DNA of 64,000 bases from Hydractinia symbiolongicarpus (taxonomy: Eukaryota; Cnidaria; Hydrozoa; Anthoathecata; Hydractiniidae). The translations under genes were made by a program, and so were the position numbers. This document shows, one piece after another, positions 1 through 14,400 of this stretch. The notes beneath the pieces were generated by a model. The model had not been told where the DNA came from. It saw only the letters and a list, made by a program, of their open reading frames with translations, and searched no databases. How positions within the stretch are numbered: the stretch's first letter is position 1; every line of letters begins with the position of its first letter. Where the stretch lies: NCBI RefSeq assembly GCF_029227915.1, contig NC_079877.1, positions 8,000,001-8,064,000 of the forward strand, written 5' to 3'.

Positions 1-2610
1 ATTTAAAAATTTAGATAAATAAGTCTTTTCTTACTGTGGGACCAATCCTGGCCGTTAGCACGCGCTGAACAAATAGGAACAGTTTCAAAGACTACATTTC
101 ATTGACTTTATAGCGGTTTAAATCCGTTTGAGTTACAACGGTTGCGTCACATATTCGTACCAACATGTACTTAGCGATAGTATTCGGATATTACTAGGTT
201 ACATCGCTTTTAACAGTGAAACGCCTGACTATGGGACTTAATTGAACTTATTTTGGACTTTGACCTCATAAATGAGATAATTGAGCCAACTGGACCCCAA
301 GAAATATCTTTTCTCTTAATTTGACATGATTGCTGTAACTCAGCGATTACACTGGGCGCTGTGGTAGCGCTTTATTAAAAAATTAAGATAAATAAGTCAT
401 TTTTAACTGTCGGACCAATACTAGCCGGTATTTCGGGCTGAAGAAATAGAGACAGTCTCAAAGACTACATTTCATTGATTTTCTAGCGGTTTATATCCGT
501 TTGAGTTACAACGGTTGCGTCACATATTCGTACCAACATGTTTTTAGATATTTTCTTTCGATATTACTAAGTTGTATTGCTTTTAACAGTGAAACGATTG
601 GTTGAGGGAGTTAATTGAACTGATTCTGGACTGTGACCTTATGAATGTGAAAAATGAGCCAATTGTTCTCCAAGGAATAACATTCTTCTTAATTTGACAT
701 GATTGCTGGAACTCAGCGATTACACTGGGTGCTTTGGTAGCGTTTTATTAAAAAATTAAGATAAACAAGTCAATTTTTACTGTGTGGCGAATCCTAGTCG
801 TTAATTCGCGCTGAAGAAATAGAGACAGTTTCAAAAACTACATTTCATTGACTTTCAAACGGTGTCAATCCGTTTGAGTTGCAACGGTTGCGTCGCATAT
901 TCGCACCAACATGTATGTAGTGATTTTCTTCCGAAATTACTAATTAGCATTGCTTTTAACAGTGAAACGATTGACTGTGGGAATTAATTAAACTGATTCT
1001 GGACTGTGACCTTTTAAATGTGATAAATAAGCCAATTGTTCTCCAAGGAACAACATTCTTCTTAATTTGACATGATTGCTGAAACTCAGCGATTACACTG
1101 TGCGCTGTGGTAGCGCTTTATTAAAAATTTAAAATAAATAAGTCATTTTTTACTGTGGGACGAGTCCTAGTCGTTAGTTCGCGCTGAAGAAATAGAGACA
1201 GTTTCAAAAACTACATTTCATTGACTTTCTAACAGTTTTAATCCGTTTGAGTTACAACGGTTGCGTCACATATTCGTACCAACATGTATTTAGTGATTTT
1301 CTTTTGATATTACTAAGTTGTATTGCTTTTAACAGTGAAACGATTGACTGTGAGAATTAATTGAACTGATTCTGGACTGTGACCTTATTAATGTGATACA
1401 TGAGGCAATTAGTCTCCAAGGAATAACATTCTTCTTAATTTGACATGATTGCTGGAATTCAGCGATTACATTAGTCTCTGCGGTAGCGCTTTATTTAAAA
1501 ATTTAGATAAATAAGTCTTTTCTTACTGTGGGACCAATCCTGGCCGTTAGCACGCGCAGAACAAATAGAGACAGTTTCAAAAACTACATTTCATTGACTT
1601 TCTAACAGTTTTAATCCGTTTGAGTTGCAACGGTTGCGTCACATATTCGCACCAACATGTTTTTAGATATTTTCTTTTGATATTACTAAGTTGTATTGCT
1701 TTTAACAGTGAAACGATTGGTTGAGGGAGTTAATTGAACTGATTCTGGACTGTGACCTTTTAAATGTGATAAATAAGCCAATTGTTCTCCAAGGAACAAC
1801 ATTCTTCTTAATTTGACATGATTGCTGAAACTTAGCGATTATACTGTGCGCTGTGGTAATGCTTTATTAAAAATTAAAAATAAATAAGTCATTTTTTACT
1901 GTGGGACGAGTCCTAGTCGTTAGTTCGCGCTGAACAAATAGGAACAGTTTCAAAGACTACATTTCATTGACTTTATAGCGGTTTAAATCCGTTTGAGTTA
2001 CAACGGTTGCGTCACATATTCGTACCAACATGTACTTAGCGGTAGTATTCGGATATTACTAGGTTACATCGCTTTTAACAGTGAAACGCCTGACTATGGG
2101 ACTTAATTGAACTGATTTTGGACTTTGACCTCATAAATGAGATAATTGAGCCAACTGGACCCCAAGAAATATCATTTCTTTTAATTTGACATGATTGCTG
2201 TAACTCAGCGATTACACTGGGCGCTGTGGTAGCGTTTTATTAAAAAATTAAGATAAATAAGTCATTTTTAACTGTCGGACCAATACTAGCCGGTATTTCG
2301 CGCTGAAGAAATAGAGACAGTTTCAAAGACTACATTTCATTGATTTTCTAGCGGTTTATATCCGTTTGAGTTAAAACGGTTGCGTCACATATTCGTACCA
2401 ACATGTTTTTAGATATTTTCTTTCGATATTACTAAGTTGTATTGCTTTTAACAGTGAAACGATTGGCTGAGGGAGTTAATTGAACTGATTCTGGACTGTG
2501 ACTTTATGAATGTGAAAAATGAGCCAATTGTTCTCCAAGGAATAACATTCTTCTTAATTTGACATGATTGCTGGAACTCAGCGATAACACCGGGCGCTGT
2601 GGTAGCGCTT

Positions 2611-2983
2611 TATTAAAAATTTGAAATAAATAAGTCATTTTTTACTGTGGGACGAGTCCTAGTCGTTAGTTCGCGCTGAAGAAATAGAGACAGTTTCAAA
2701 AACTACATTTCATTGACTTTCTAACAGTTTTAATCCGTTTGAGTTGCAACGGTTGCGTCACATATTCGCACCAACATGTATTTAGATATTTTCTTTCGAT
2801 ATTACTAAGTTGTATTGCTTTTAACAGTGAAACGATTGGCTGAGGGAGTTAATTGAACTGATTCTGGACTGTGACTTTATGAATGTGAAAAATGAGCCAA
2901 TTGTTCTCCAAGGAATAACATTATTCTTAATTTGACATGATTGCTGGAACTCAGCGATTACACCGGGCGCTGTGGTAGCGCTT
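2611..2983. repeat. Representative satellite monomer (373 bp)
   Basis: One full unit, chosen because both terminal inverted repeats are intact. Landmarks by monomer position: an AT-rich tract at 1-30; ACTGTGGGAC at 34; CTGAAGAAATAGAGAC at about 66; alternating AACGG/CCGTT words in the first half; GCGTCACATATTCG at 145, among the best conserved stretches; CTTTTAACAGTGAAACGA at 208, nearly invariant; TTTGACATGATTGC at about 321; then two dyads at 329-349 and 357-371. The phase is arbitrary: I put the start at the AT tract after the last dyad. The length is close to two nucleosome repeats, which is common for satellites but proves nothing alone. Confidence 0.93.
2939..2981. other. Paired inverted repeats at monomer end (example)
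   Basis: Two dyads lie 7 nt apart. The first pairs GATTGCTG with CAGCGATT around a 5-nt loop, GAACT, with two G-T wobbles. The second pairs GCGCT with AGCGC around GTGGT. The same layout recurs in most monomers of the window. The second stem often survives sequence change through wobble-compatible or paired changes, for example GTGCT/AGTGC near 19573 and GAGTT/AGCTC near 19949. The first stem is often weakened by GCCG in place of GCTG, a C-A mismatch. The dyads could be DNA cruciforms, protein sites, or RNA hairpins if the array is transcribed. No function is shown. Confidence 0.6.
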
Positions 2984-5900
2984 TATTAAAAATTTGAAAT
3001 AAATAAGTCATTTTTTACTGTGGGACGAGTCCTAGTCGTTAGTTCGCGCTGAAGAAATAGAGACAGTTTTAAAAACTACATTTCATTGACTTTCTAACAG
3101 TTTTAATCCGTTTGAGTTGTAACGGTTGCGTCACATATTCGCACCAACATGTATTTAGATATTTTCTTTCGATATTACTAAGTTGTATTGCTTTTAACAG
3201 TGAAACGATTGGCTGAGGGAGTTAATTGAACTGATTCTGGACTGTGACCTTATGAATGTGAAAAATGAGCCAATTGTTCTCCAAGGAATAACATTCTTCT
3301 TAATTTGACATGATTGCTGGAACTCAGCGATTACACTGGGCGCTTTGGTAGCGTTTTATTAAAAAATTAAGATAAACAAGTCATTTTTTACTGTGGGGCG
3401 AATCCTAGTTGTTAAATCGCGCTGAAGAAATAGAGACAGTTTCAAACACTACATTTCATTGACTTTCAAACGGTGTCAATCCGTTTGAGTTGCAACGGTT
3501 GCGTCGCATATTCGCACCAACATGTATGTAGTGATTTTCTTCCGAATTTACTAATTAGCATTGCTTTTAATAGTGAAACGATTGACTGTGGGAATTAATT
3601 AAACTGATTCTGGACTGTGACCTTTTAAATGTGATAAATGAGCCAATTGTTCTCCAAGGAACAACATTCTTCTTAATTTGACATGATTGCTGGAATTCAG
3701 CGATTACACTGGGCGCTGTGGTAGCGTTGAATTAAAAAATTAGGATAAATAAGTCATTTTTTACTGTGGGACTAAGCCTAGCCGTTAGTTTGTGCTGAAG
3801 AAATAGAGACAGTTTCAAAAACTACATTTCATTGTCTTTCTAACGGTGTCAATCCGTTTGAGTTGCAACGGTTGCATCACATATTCGCACCAACATGTTT
3901 TTAGTGATTTTCTTCCGACATTACTAAGTTGTTTTGCTTTTAACAGTGAAACGATTGACTTTGGGAATTAATTAAACTGATTCTGGATTGTGACCTTATA
4001 AATGTGATAAATGAGCCAATTGGTCTCCAAGGAATAACATTCTTCTTACTTTGACATGATTGCTGGAAATCAGCGATTACACTGGGCGCTGTGATAGCGA
4101 TTCATTAAAAAATTAAGATAAATTAATCATTTTTTACTGTGGGACGAGTCCTAGTCGTTAGTTCGCGCTGAAGAAATAAAGACAGTTTCAAAAACTACAT
4201 TTAATTGACTTTCTAACGGTGTCAATCCGTTTGAGTTGCAACGGTTGCGTCACATATTCGCACCAACGTATATTTAGTGATATTCTTCCGACATTACTAA
4301 GTTGTATTGCTTTTAACAGCGAAACGATAGACTGTGGGAATTAATTAAACGGATTCTGGACTGTGACCTTATAGATGTGATAAATGAGCCAAATGGTGTC
4401 CAAGGAATAACATTCTTCTTAACTTGACATGATTGCTGGAATTCAGCGATTACATTAGACTGTGTGGTAGCGCTTTATTAAAAAATTAAGATAAATAAGT
4501 CATTTTTTACTGTGGGACGAGTCCTAGTCGTTAGTTCGCACTGAGGAAATAGAGACAGTTTCAAAAACTACATTTCATTGACTTTCTAACGGTGTCAATC
4601 CGTTTGAGTTGCAACGGTTGCGTCACATATACGCACCAACATATATTTAGTGATATTCTTCCGACATTACTAAGTTGTATTGCTTTTAACAGTGAATCGA
4701 TAGAGTGTGAGAATTAATTAAACTGATTCTGGACTGTGACCTTATAAATGTGATAAATGAGTCAATTGTTCTCCAAGGAATAACATTCTTCTTAATTTGA
4801 CATGATTGCTGGAATTCAGCGATTACATTAGACTCTGTAGTAGCGCTTTATTAAAAATTAAGATAAATAAGTGATTTTTTACTGTGGGACCAATCCTAGC
4901 CGTTAGTTCGCGCTGAAGAAAGAGAGACAGTTTCAAAAACTACATTTCATTGACTTTCTAACGGTGTCAATCCGTTTGAGTTACAGCGGTTGCGTCACAT
5001 ATTCGTACCAACATGTATTTAGTGTTTTTCTTCCGATATTACTAAGTTGTATTGCTTTTAACAGTGAAACGATTGACTGTGGGAATTAATTGAACTGATT
5101 CTGGACTGTGACCTTATTAATGTGATAAATGAGGCAATTAGTCTCCAAGGAATAACATTCTTCTTAGTTTGGCATGATTGCTGGAATTCAACGATTACAT
5201 TAGGCTCTGTGGTAGCGCTTCATTTAAAAATTTAGACAAATAAGTCTTTTCTTGCTGTCGGACCAATCCTGGCCGTTAGCACGCGCTGAAGAGATAGAGA
5301 CAGTTTCAAAAACTACATTTCATTGACTTTCTAACGGTGTCAATCCGTTTAAGTTACAACGGTTGCGTCACATATTCGTACCAACATGTATTTAGTGATT
5401 TTCTTCCGATATTACTAAGTTGTATTGCTTATAACAGTGAAACGATTGACTGAGGGAGTTAATTAAACTGATTCCGGACTGTGACCTTATAAATGTGAAA
5501 AATGAGCCAATTGTTCTCCAAGGAATAACATTCTTCTTAATTTGACATGATTGCTGGAACTCAGCGATTACACTGGGCGCTATGGTAGGGCTTTATTAAA
5601 AAATTAAGATAAATAAGTCATTTATTACTGTGGGACGGATCCTAGTCGTTAGTTCACGCTGAAGAAATAGAGACAGTTTCAAAAACTACATTTCATTGAC
5701 TTTCTAACGGTGTCAATCCGTTTGAGTTGCAACGGTTGCGTCACATATTCGCACCAACATGTATTTAGTGATTTTCTTCCGACATTACTAAGTTGTATTG
5801 CTTCTAACAGTGAAACGATTGACGGTGGGAATCAATTAAACTGATTCTGGACTGTGACCTTATAAATGTGATAAATGAGCGAATTGGTCTCCAAGGAATA

Positions 5901-8900
5901 ACATTCTTCTTAATTTGACATGATTGCTGGAATTCAGCGATTACATTAGGCTCTGTGGTAGCGCTATATTAAAAAATGAAGATAAATAAGTCATTTTTTA
6001 CTGTGGGACCAATCCTAGCCGTTAGTTCGCGCTGAAGAAATAGAGACAGTTTCAAAAACTACATTTCATTGTCTTTCTAACGGTGTCAATCCGTTTGAGT
6101 TGCAACGATTGCATCACATATTCGCACCAACATGTTTTTAGTGATTTTCTTCCGACATTACTAAGTTGTATTGCTTTTAACAGTGAAAAGATTGACTGTG
6201 GGAATTAATTAAACTGATTCTGGACTGTGACCTTATTAATGTGATAAATGAGGCAATTAGTCTCCAAGGAATAACATTTTTCTTAGTTTGGCATGATTGC
6301 TGGAATTCAACGATTACATTAGGCTCTTTGGTAGCGCTTTATTTAAAAATTTAGACAAATAAGTCTTTTCTTGCTGTCGGACCAATCCTGGCCGTTAGCA
6401 CGCGCTGAAGAGATAGAGACAGTTTCAAAAACTACATTTCATTGACATTCTAACGGTGTCAATCCGTTTAAGTTACAACGGTTGCGTCACATATTCGTAC
6501 CAACATGTATTTAGTGATTTTCTTCCGATATTACTAAGTTGTATTGCTTATAACAGTGAAACGATTGACTGAGTGAGTTAATTAAACTGATTCAGGACTG
6601 TGACCTTATAAATGTGAAAAATGAGCCAATTGTTCTCCAAGGAATAACATTCTTCTTAATTTGACATGATTGCTGGAACTCAGCGATTACACTGGGCGCT
6701 ATGGTAGCGCTTTATTAAAAAATTAGGATAAATAAGTCATTTATTACTGTAGGACGGATCCTAGTCGTTAGTTCGCGCTGAAGAAATAGAGACAGTTTCA
6801 AAAACTACATTTCATTGAATTTCTAACGGTGTCAATCCGTTTGAGTTGCAACGGTTGCGTCACATATTCGCACCAACATGTATTTAGTGATTTTCTTCCG
6901 ACATTACTAAGTTGTATTGCTTTTAACAGTGAAACGATTGACGGTGGGAATTAATTAAACTGATTCTGGACTGTGACCTTATAAATGTGATAAATGAGCG
7001 AATTGGTCTCCAAGGAATAACATTCTTCTTAATTTGACATGATTGCTGGAACTCAGCGATTGCACTGGGAGCTGTGTTAGCGCTTTATTTAAAAATTAAG
7101 ATAAATAAGGTATTTTTTGCAGTGATACCAATCCTAGCCGTTATTGCGCTGAAGAAATAGAGACAGTTTCAAAAACTACATTTCATTGACTTTCTAACAG
7201 TGTCAATCCGTTTGAGTTACAACGGTTGCGTCACATATTCGTACCAACATGTATTTAGCGATAGTATTCGGATATTACTAGGTTGCATCGCTTTTAACAG
7301 TGAAACGATTGACTAGGGAGTTAATTGAACTGTTCTGGACTTTGACCTTATCAATGTGAAAAATGAGCCAGTTGTTCTCCAAAGAATAACATTCTTCTTA
7401 ATTTGACATGATTGCTGGAACTCAGCGATTACACTGGAGGCTGTGGTAGGGCTTTATTAAAAAATTAAGATAAATAAGTCATTTTTTACTGTGGAACGAA
7501 TCCTAGTCGTTAGTTCGCGCTGAAGAAATAGAGACAGTTTCAAAAACTACATTTCATTGACTTTCTAACAGTTTTAATCTGTTTGAGTTGCAACGGTTGC
7601 GTCACATATTCGCACCAACATGGGTTTAGTGATTTTCTTCCGACATTACTAAGTTGCATTGCTTTTAACAGTGAAACGATTGACTGTGGGAATTAATTAA
7701 ACTGATTCTGGACTGTGCCCTTTTAAATGTGATAAATAAGCCAATTGTTCTCCAAGGAACAACATTCTTCTTAATTTGACATGATTGCTGGAACTCAGCG
7801 ATTACACTGGGCGCTGTGATAGCGATTCATTAAAAAATTAAGATAAATAAGTCATTTTTTACTGTGGGACGAGTCCTAGTCGTTAGTTCGCGCTGAAGAA
7901 ATAAAGACAGTTTCAAAAACTACATTTAATTGACTTTCTAACGGTGTCAATCCGTTTTGAGTTGCAACGGTTGCGTCACATATTCGCACCAACATGTATT
8001 TAGTGATTTTCTTCCGACATTACTAAGTTGTATTGCTTTTAACAGTGAAAAGATTGACTGTGGGAATTAATTGAACTGATTCTGGACTGTGACCTTATTA
8101 ATGTGATAAATGAGGCAATTAGTCTCCAAGGAATAACATTCTTCTTAGTTTGGCATGATTGCTGGAATTCAACGATTACATTAGGCTCTTTGGTAGCGCT
8201 TTATTTAAAAATTTAGACAAATAAGTCTTTTCTTGCTGTCGGACCAATCCTGGCCGTTAGCACGCGCTGAAGAGATAGAGACAGTTTCAAAAGCTACATT
8301 TCATTGACTTTCTAACGGTGTCAATCCGTTTAAGTTACAACGGTTGCGTCACATATTCGTACCAACATGTATTTAGTGATTTTCTTCCGATATTACTAAG
8401 TTGTATTGCTTATAACAGTGAAACGATTGACTGAGGGAGTTAATTAAACTGATTCCGGACTGTGACCTTATAAATGTGAAAAATGAGCCAATTGTTCTCC
8501 AAGGAATAACATTCTTCTTAATTTGACATGATTGCTGGAACTCAGCGATTACACTGGGCGCTATGGTAGCGCTTTATTAAAAAATTAAGATAAATAAGTC
8601 ATTTATTACTGTAGGACGGATCCTAGTCGTTAGTTCGCGCTGAAGAAATAGAGACAGTTTCAAAAACTACATTTCATTGACTTTCTAACGTTGTCAATCC
8701 GTTTGAGTTGCAACGGTTGCGTCACATATTCGCACTAACATGTATTTAGTGATTTTCTTCCGACATTACTAAGTTGTATTGCTTTTAACAGTGAAACGAT
8801 TGACGGTGGGAATTAATTAAACTGATTCTGGACTGTGACCTTATAAATGTGATAAATGAGCGAATTGGTCTCCAAGGAATAACATTCTTCTTAATTTGAC

Positions 8901-11499
8901 ATGATTGCTGGAACTCAGCGATTGCACTGGGCGCTGTGTTAGCGCTTTATTTAAAAATTAAGATAAATAAGGTATTTTTTGCAGTGATACCAATCCTAGC
9001 CGTTATCGCGCTGAAGAAATAGAGACAGTTTCAAAAACTACATTTCATTGACTTTCTAACAGTGTTAATCCGTTTGAGTTACAACGGTTGCGTCACATAT
9101 TCGTACCAACATGTATTTAGCGATAGTATTCGGATATTACTAGGTTGCATCGCTTTTAACAGTGAAACGATTGACTAGGGAGTTAATCGAACTGTTCTGG
9201 ACTGTGACCTTATCAATGTGAAAAATGAGCCAGTTGTTCTCCAAAGAATAACATTCTTCTTAATTTGACATGATTGCTGGAACTCAGCGATTACACTGGA
9301 GGCTGTGGTAGGGCTTTACTAAAAAATTAAGACAAATAAGTCATTTTTTACTGTGGAACGAATCCTTGTCGTTAGTTCGCGCTGAAGAAATAGAGACAGT
9401 TTCAAAAACTACATTTCATTGACTTTCTAACAGTTTTAATCTGTTTCAGTTGCAACGGTTGCGTCACATATTCGCACCAACATGGGTTTAGTGATTTTCT
9501 TCCGACATTACTAAGTTGTATTGCTTTTAACAGTGAAACGATTGACGGTGGGAATTAATTAAACTGATTCTGGACTGTGACCTTATAAATGTGATAAATG
9601 AGCGAATTGGTCTCCAAGGAATAACATTCTTCTTAATTTGACATGATTGCTGGAACTCAGCGATTGCACTGGGCGCTGTGTTAGCGCTTTATTTAAAAAT
9701 TAAGATAAATAAGGTATTTTTTGCAGTGATACCAATCCTAGCCGTTATCGCGCTGAAGAAATAGAGACAGTTTCAAAAACTACATTTCATTGACTTTCTA
9801 ACGGTGTCAATCCGTTTGAGTTGCAACGGTTGCGTCACATATACGCACCAACATATATTTAGTGATATTCTTCCGACATTACTAAGTTGTATTGCTTTTA
9901 ACAGTGAAACGATAGACTGTGGGAATTAATTAAACTGATTCTGGACTGTAACCTTATAGATGTGATAAATGAGCCAAATGGTGTCCAAGGAATAACATTC
10001 TTCTTAATTTGACATGATTGCTGGAATTCAGCGATTACATTAGACTCTGTGGTACCGCTTTATTAAAAAATTAAGATAAATAAGTCATTTTTTACTGTGG
10101 GACGAGTCCTAGTCGTTAGTTCGCACTGAGGAAATAGAGACAGTTTCACAAACTACATTTCATTGACTTTCTAACGGTGTCAATCCGTTTGAGTTGCAAC
10201 GGTTGCGTCACATATACGCACCAACATATATTTAGTGATATTCTTCCGACATTACTAAGTTGTATTGCTTTTAACAGTGAATCGATAGAGTGTGAGAATT
10301 AATTAAACTGATTCTGGACTGTGACCTTATAAATGTGATAAATGAGCCAATTGTTCTCCAAGGAATAACATTCTTCTTAATTTGACATGATTGCTGGAAT
10401 TCAGCGATTACATTAGACTCTGTGGTAGCGCTTTATTAAAAAATTAAGATAAATAAGTGATTTTTTACTGTGGGACCAATCCTAGCCGTTAGTTCGCGCT
10501 GAAGAAAGAGAGACAGTTTTAAAAACTACCTTTCATTGACTTTCTAACGGTTTCAATCCGTTTGAGTTACAGCGGTTGCGTCACATATTCGTACCAACAT
10601 GTATTTAGTGTTTTTCTTCCGATATTACTAAGTTGTATTGCTTTTAACAGTGAAACGATTGACTGTGGGAATTAATTGAACTGATTCTGGACTGTGACCT
10701 TATTAATGTGATAAATAAGGCAATTAGTCTCCAAGGAATAACATTCTTCTTAATTTGACATGATTGCTGGAACTCAGCGATTACACTGGGCGCTATGGTA
10801 GCGCTTTATTAAAAAATTAAGATAAATAAGCCATTTATTACTGTGGGACGGATCCTAGTCGTTAGATCGCGCTGAAGAAATAGAGACAGTTTCAAAAACT
10901 ACATTTCATTGAATTTCTAACAGTGTCAGTCCGTTTGAGTTGCAACAGTTGCGTCACATATTCGCACCAACATGTATTTAGTGATTTTCTTCCGACATTA
11001 CTATGTTGTATTGCTTTTAACAGTGAAACGATTGACGGCGGGAATTAATTAAACTGATTCTGGGCTGTGACCTTATAAATGTGATAAATGAGCGAATTGG
11101 TCTCAAAGGAATAACATTCTTCTTAATTTGACATGATTGCTGGAATTCAGCGATTACATTAGGCTCTGTGGTAGCGCTTTAGTAAAAAATAAAGATAAAT
11201 AAGTCAATTTTTACTGTGGGACCAATCCTAGCCGTTAGTTCACGCTGAAGAAATAGAGACAGTTTCAAAAACTACATTTCATTGACTTTCTACCGGTGTC
11301 AATCCGTTTGAGTTACAATGGTTGCGTCACATATTCGTACCAACATGTATTTAGTGATTTTCTTCCGATATCTCTAAGTTGTATTGCTTTTAACAGTGAA
11401 ACGATTGACTGAGGGAGTTAATTGAACTGATTCCGGACTGTGACCTTATAAATGTGAAAAATGAGCCAATTGTTCTCCAAGGAATAACATTCTTCTTAA

Positions 11500-14400
11500 T
11501 TCGACATGATTGCTGGAACTCAGCGATTACACTGGGCGCTGTGGTAGCGTTTTATTTAAAAATTAGGATAAATAAGTCATTTATTACTGTCGGACGGATC
11601 CTACTCGTTAGTTCGCGCTGAAGAAATAGAGACAGTTTCACAAACTACATTTCATTGAGTTTCTAACGGTGTCAATCCCTTTGAGTTGCAACGGTTGCGT
11701 CACATATTCGTACCAACATATATTTAGTGATTTTCTTCCGACATTACTAAGTTGTATTGCTTTTAACCGTGAAACGATTGACTGTGGGAATTAATTAAAC
11801 TGATTCTGGACTGTGACCTTATAAATGTGATAAATGAGCCAATTTGTCTCCAAGGAATAACATTCTTCTTAATTTGACATGATTGCTGGATTTCAGCGAT
11901 TACAATAGGCTCTGTGGTAGCGCTTTACCTAAAAATTTAGATAAATAAGTGTTTTTTTACCGTGGGACCAATCCTCGCCGTTAGCACGCGCCAAAAAAAT
12001 AGAGACATTCTGAAAAATTACATTTCATTGAAGTCTTGGCGGCATCAATCCGTTTGAGTTACAACGGTTGCGTCACATATTCGTACCAACATGTATTTAG
12101 TGTCATTTTTCCGATATTACTAAGTCATATCGCTTTTAACAATGAAATGATCAACTGTGGGACTTAGTTGAACTAACATTGGCCTGTGACCTTATAAATG
12201 TGATAAGTGAGCCAACTGGACTCTAAGAAATAACATTCTTCTTACTTTGACATGATTGTTGGAACTCAGCGATTACACTGGGCGCTGTGGAGGCGCTTCA
12301 TTTAAAAATTTAGATAAATAAGTCAATCCTTACTGTGGGACCAATCCTAGCTGTTATCGCGAGCTGAAGAAATAGAGACAGTTTTAAAAACTACATTTCA
12401 ATGACTTTCTAACGGTATCAGTCCGTTTGAGTCACAACTGTTGCGTCACATATCCGTACCAACATGTACTTAGCGATATTTTTCCGCTGTTACTAGGTTG
12501 CATCGCCTTTAACAGTGAAACGATTGACTGTGGGACTTAAATGAACTGATTTTGGACTGAGATCTTATGAATGTGAAAGTGAGACAACTCGACTTCAAGA
12601 AATAACATTCCTCTTAACTTGACATGATTGCTGAAATTCAGCGATTACACTGGCCTTGGGGTAGCGCTTAATTTAAATATTAAGAGAAAAAATTTAGTTT
12701 TTACTGTGGGACCAATCCTAGCCGTTAGTGCGCGCTGAAGAAATAGAGACAGTTTCAAATACTACATTTCACTGACTTTCTAACGGTGTCAGTCCGTTTG
12801 CGTTACAACAGTTGGGTCACATATTCATACCAACATGTATTTAACGATATTTTTCTGATATTACTAGGTTGCATCGCTTTTAACAGTGAAACGATTGACT
12901 GTGGAACTTAATTGAACTAACTTTGGACTGTGACCTGACAAGTGTGATAAATGAGACAATTGGACTCCAAGAAATCACATTCTTCTTAATTTGACATTAT
13001 TGCCGGAACTCAGCGATTACACTAGGCGCTGTGCTAGCGCATCAATTAAAAATTTAGATGATTAAGTCATTCTTTACTGTGGGACCACTACTAGCCGTTA
13101 TCGCGTGCTGAAGAAAGAGCGACAGTTTCAAAAACTTCATCTCACTGACTTTCTAACGGTGTCAGTCCGTTTGAGTTACAACGGTTGCGTTACATATTCG
13201 TACCAACAAGTATTTAGTGATAGTATTCGGATGTTACTAGGTTGCATCGCTTTTAACAGTGAAAGGTTTGACTGTGGGACTTAATTGAACTGATTTTGGA
13301 CTTTGACCGTGTATATGTGATAAATGAGCCAGTTTGGCTACAAGAAATAACATTCTTCTTAATTTGACATGATTGCTGGAACTCAGCGATTACACTGGGC
13401 GCTGTGGTAGCGTTTTATTTAAAAATTAGGATAAATAAGTCATTTTTTACTGTGGGACGGATCCTAGTGGTTAGTTCGCGCTGAAGAAATAGAGACAGTT
13501 TCAAAAAGTACATTTCATTGAGTTTCTAACGGTGTCAATCCTTTCGAGTTGCAACGGTTGCGTCACATATTCGCACCAACATATATTTAGTGATTTTCTT
13601 CCGACATTACTAAGTTGTATTGCTTTTAACTGTGAAACGATTGACTGTGGGAATTAATTAAACTGATTCTGGACTGTGACCTTATAAATGTGATAAATGA
13701 GCCAATTTGTCTCCAAGGAATAACATTCTTCTTATATTGGCATGATTGCTGGATTTCAGCGATTACAATAGGCTCTGTGGTAGCGCTTTACCTAAAAATT
13801 TAGATAAATAAGTGTTTTTTTACTGTGGGACCAATCCTCGCCGTTAGCACGCGCCAAAAAAATAGAGGCATTCTGAAAAATTACATTTCATTGAAATCTT
13901 GGCGGCATCAATCCGTTTGAGTTACAACGGTTGCGTCACATATTCGTACCAACATGTATTTAGTGTCATTTTTCCGATATTACTAAGTCATATCGCTTTT
14001 AACAATGAAATGATCAACTGTGGGACTTAGTTGAACTAACATTGGCCTGTGACCTTATAAATGTGATAAGTGAGCCAACTGGACTCTAAGAAATAACATT
14101 CTTCTTACTTTGACATGATTGTTGGAACTCAGCGATTACACTGGGCGCTGTGGACGCGCTTCATTTAAAAATTTAGATAAATAAGTCAATCCTTCCTGTG
14201 GGACCAATCCTAGCCGTTATCGCGAGCTGAAGAAATAGAGACAGTTTTAAAAACTACATTTCAATTACTTTCTAACGGTATCAGTCCGTTTGAGTTAGAA
14301 CTGTTGCGTCACATATTCGTACCAACATGTACTTAGCGATATTTTTCCGCTGTTTCTAGTTGCATCGCCTTTAACAGTGAAACGATTGACTGTGGGACTT

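Larger units (their letters stand above)
1..11880. repeat. Satellite subfamily block A
   Basis: About 32 monomers marked by GGGAATTAATTAAACTG, GGACGAGTCCTAGTCG, TTCCGACATTACTAAG and GTTGCAACGGTTGCG. These variants are rare or absent after about 13.7 kb. Some units near 200, 2040, 7260 and 9120 instead carry the GATAGTATTCGGATATTAC variant seen elsewhere in the array. Long-range copying is visible: 73 matches 1937 (offset about 1,864, five monomers); the AATTCAACGATTACATTAGG variant occurs near 5185, 6305 and 8167 (offsets of about 1,120 and 1,862); and TTTTTTGCAGTGATACC recurs near 7112, 8976 and 9718. Nothing but satellite is present. Confidence 0.85.

Noticed and set aside
2676-2682. CTGAAGA in every monomer as a hammerhead ribozyme core
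   Set aside because: It fits the CUGANGA half, but no GAAA box follows a short stem II, and no cleavage-site stem is seen on either strand.
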